Source: JACQNR01 sp049515175
GTDB lineage: Bacteria; Acidobacteriota; Terriglobia; UBA7540
Assembly (NCBI GenBank): GCA_049515175.1
Contig: JBEKUI010000225.1
Span: 1 to 9,718 of the forward strand
DNA length: 9,718 nucleotides
Direction: 5' to 3'
This document shows, piece by piece, positions 7,722 to 9,718 of this stretch. Under the pieces are notes generated by a model, which did no database searches, was not told the origin of the DNA, and saw only the letters and a list, made by a program, of their open reading frames with translations. The stretch's first letter is position 1. Each line of letters opens with the position of its first letter. The position numbers and the translations under genes are program-made.

Positions 7722-8699
7722 ATGACGACGCTGGAGTTCGACGACTTTCGCCTTCACCGCCGCCGCAACTTTCGGCCGCTGACGGCTCGGACCTGCCTCC
7801 TTTCTTATGATCCTTGCGGTGAAAAAGGGAAGGCCACCCCGCCGATTGCAGGCCCCTCGGCCCCTCCTGCCAAGCCGCGCCGGTCAGTCGCAGTGCTGGG
7901 GTTCAAGAACCTTTCGGAGCGTCAGGGTTCAAAATATCTTTCAATAGCGCTCTCAGAGATGTTCACCACAGAACTCGCCGCCGGGGAAAACCTCCGGACA
8001 ATTCCAGGGGAAAACGTTGCACAGATGAAAATCAATCTGGCTCTTTCCGACGCGGGAAGTTTTTCAAGGGAAACCCTGGCTCAAATTAGGCGGAACCTGA
8101 GCGCCGATTTGGTTGTTCTGGGCTCGTATCTGGCTACGGGGGATCAGGCGAGCGGGATGATTCGCCTTGACCTGCGAGTTCAAGACGCTGCGCAAGGTGA
8201 AACTATTGCTTCGGTAGCAGAGACAGGAACCAGGACAAAGCTCTTCAATTTGGTGTCAGAAGCTGGTGCGCAATTGCGTGAAAAGCTGGGAGTGGGAAAA
8301 CTCTCGTCTGCCCAGGGCGATATACTTTTGGCCTCTTTCCCTAAAGACCCTGATGCTGCCCGGCTCTATTCGGAAGGGTTGGCAAAGCTGAGGCTCTTTG
8401 ATGCACTTGGGGCACGAGATCTGTTAGAGAAGGCAATCGTCGCCGATCCCAACTTTCCGCTATCTCACTCAGCCTTGGCTGCCGCCTGGTCGATTCTCGG
8501 ATATGACGGAAAGGCGAGAGTAGAGGCCGAGAGGGCTTTTGCACTCTCCGCTAGCCTCTCGCGAGAAGATCGCCTTTCAGCCGAAGGCATGTATCGCGAA
8601 TCGACGCGGGAGTGGGAGAAGGCCATCGAGGTGTACCGGGGTCTTTGGGATTTCTTCCCTGACAATCTTGAGTATGGGCTTCGGCTCGCTGCGGCATAG
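7722..8699 (+). CDS. TolB-like/TPR protein, N-terminal part, ended by a premature TAG
   Basis: This piece encodes 325 residues. Residues 54-190 resemble the TolB-N/FlgO-like domain (RRSVAVLGFKNLSERQGSKY, LSEMFTTELAAGENLRTIPG, ADLVVLGSYLATGD). This domain precedes TPRs in Acidobacterial sensor and Ser/Thr-kinase-associated proteins. Residues 209-325 are TPR-like helices (DPDAARLYSEGLAKLRLFDA, ARDLLEKAIVADPNFPLSHS). The first ~40 residues are Arg-rich and unlike the rest, followed by a Pro-rich linker. In relatives this place holds a kinase or winged-helix DNA-binding domain and a transmembrane helix, and none is visible here. The beginning LEFDDFRL faintly recalls the start of OmpR-type winged-helix domains, which is speculation. 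An in-frame TAA lies at 7713-7715, and no clear Shine-Dalgarno precedes the ATG, so the start is weak. The frame stays coding beyond the TAG, so this is probably the front half of a broken gene. Confidence 0.65.
   Translation: MTTLEFDDFRLHRRRNFRPLTARTCLLSYDPCGEKGKATPPIAGPSAPPAKPRRSVAVLGFKNLSERQGSKYLSIALSEMFTTELAAGENLRTIPGENVAQMKINLALSDAGSFSRETLAQIRRNLSADLVVLGSYLATGDQASGMIRLDLRVQDAAQGETIASVAETGTRTKLFNLVSEAGAQLREKLGVGKLSSAQGDILLASFPKDPDAARLYSEGLAKLRLFDALGARDLLEKAIVADPNFPLSHSALAAAWSILGYDGKARVEAERAFALSASLSREDRLSAEGMYRESTREWEKAIEVYRGLWDFFPDNLEYGLRLAAA
8697..8699 (+). other. In-frame amber codon interrupting the TolB/TPR gene
   Basis: Codon 326 is TAG, in the context L-A-A-A-stop-V-S-V-G-R. Without any frame change, the next 339 codons are stop-free and encode TPR sequence to the window end. 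Members of this family, as I remember them, have Gln about here (LxxAQxxxG). A single C-to-T change, CAG to TAG, would therefore explain it. A base-call error or a real nonsense mutation are both possible; natural read-through is less likely. Confidence 0.8.
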
Positions 8700-9718
8700 G
8701 TAAGTGTTGGGAGAACAGCGAAAGACGCCCTCGCTACGGTTGAGGCACTCCGAAAACTGCCGGCTCCGGCGCGAGACGATCCCCGTATCGATCTGGAGGA
8801 GGCGCGAGCAGAGGGCGCGTTGGCCAATTATGAGTTAGAAAAAGCAGCTGCCGCAAGAGCCGTGGAAAAGGGAGTGGCACGGGGAGCACGGCTATTAGTA
8901 GCCCGAGCACGCGAGTCTGAAGGGTGGGAGTATGAAGACCTTGGGGAATACAAGAAAGCGTTGAAGTCACTCGACGAAGCAAAAAGAATATACGCCGCCA
9001 TCGGGGACCTCGGGAACGTGGCAGGGGTGCTTAATAGCATAGCGAACGTGATCTACAACCAAGGAGATCTGAAGGCGGCAAAGAGAATGTACGAGGAGGC
9101 GTTAGCTGTCTTTCGAGAGATTGGAAACAAGAAGCTCATGGGGCATGCCCTAGGAAACATCGGGATTGTGCTTTCTGACCAAGGCGATTTGGCCGGAGCC
9201 AGAATTAGGTATGAGAAGGCGCTGGCCACCTATCGGGAGATCGGAGACAAGTCTGGCATATCAGACTCGACCTACAACCTCGCAAGCTTGTTCAACGAGC
9301 GGGGTGATATCTCCAAAGCAAAGAGCATGTACGAGGAGGCGCTGGCGTGGTTTCGCGAGATCGGCGACAAGAGCGGGGTGGCTGACGCGCTGAGTAGCGT
9401 AGCGGAGATTCTTGACGCTCAAGGGGACCTTCCAAATGCCAAGAAAGCCTACGAAGAGGCGCTGGCATCCAATCGCGAAATCGGTCGAAAGGTGGGCGTT
9501 GCTCGGGCGTTGAAGAACATCGCAGACGTGCTCTATGCGCAGGGCGATCTGATCGCCGCGAAAAGAATGTACGAGGAGGAGCTTGCGATTTTCCGCGAGA
9601 TCGGCAACAGGAGTGGCATCGCCAAAACTTTAAGTAATATTGCATCGGGTCTTTACGCCGAGGGTGACCTCGCTGGTTCGAATATGATGGCGCAGCAATC
9701 GCTCGCGAATCAAATTCA
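8700..9718 (+). pseudogene. C-terminal TPR half of the interrupted TolB/TPR gene (continues past window)
   Basis: This is the same frame as the gene starting at 7722, immediately after the TAG, open for 339 codons and running off the right edge. The first ~80 residues (KDALATVEALRKLPAPARDD, then a Glu/Ala/Arg-rich helical stretch) continue the domain cut by the stop. From 8940 onward it consists of 40-residue tetratricopeptide repeats with the pattern xGDLxxAKxMYEEALAxFREIGxKxGxAxALxNIAxxLYx. These form antiparallel helix pairs that bind proteins (family knowledge). No ATG with a ribosome binding site follows the TAG closely. In-frame TTG (8820) and GTG (8862) codons exist, so independent expression is possible but unsupported. 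If the TAG is a sequencing error, the two halves are one intact protein of more than 660 residues. Confidence 0.7.
8940..9718 (+). repeat. 120-bp tandem repeat array encoding 40-residue TPR units (six and a half copies)
   Basis: Units begin at 8940, 9060, 9180, 9300, 9420, 9540 and 9660 (the last cut by the window edge), with exactly 120 nt between starts and no indel. Each begins with (Q/R/E)GDL or a variant (LGEY in the first) and contains YEEALA..REIG. The first unit is the most divergent (LGEYKKALKSLDEAKRIYAA). The middle units share near-identical nucleotide blocks such as atgtacgaggaggcg at about 9087 and 9327, which suggests duplication or gene conversion. Confidence 0.85.

Noticed and set aside
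1..9718. CRISPR array, tRNA or rRNA gene, integrase or transposase gene
   Set aside because: No short direct repeats with spacers, no cloverleaf or rRNA-like sequence, and no intact recombinase motif were seen on either strand.

Overview
The window comes from a GC-rich (roughly 60%) Gram-negative-type bacterium, most likely an Acidobacteriota or a close relative. The best evidence is the minus-strand protein of the 'VWFA-related Acidobacterial domain' type and the TolB-like/TPR protein, a type abundant in that phylum. These family assignments are made from memory of motifs; no database search was run.

Layout. (1) 3-908 (+): 3' part of a PilW-like minor pseudopilin gene, already open at the left edge. 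(2) 923-2596 (+): a PilX-like pilus assembly protein with its own good ribosome binding site, 14 nt behind the first gene and almost certainly in the same operon. (3) 2721-5264 (+): a large polytopic membrane protein fused to a spermidine-synthase-like Rossmann domain whose catalytic segment is non-canonical. (4) 5265-5837: 573 nt with no intact gene. It holds a start-less minus-strand coding-like remnant, a 7-bp inverted repeat and a hairpin that may end the next gene. (5) 5838-7613 (-): exported VWFA-related protein. (6) 7722-9718 (+), divergent from gene 5: a TolB-like plus TPR protein. It is cut by one in-frame TAG at 8697-8699, yet the same frame stays open and recognisably TPR-coding to the right edge.

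How they fit together. Genes 1 and 2 are two minor components of a type IV pilus or type II-secretion-like pseudopilus tip. The membrane aminopropyltransferase-like gene follows on the same strand, but a functional link is only inferred from position. The VWFA protein and the TolB/TPR protein look like separate accessory genes of kinds that occur as large paralogous families in Acidobacteriota.

The most notable observation is the amber-interrupted TPR gene, with a 40-residue (120-nt) repeat array in perfect register. I did not find a convincing new defence, mobile or RNA system.
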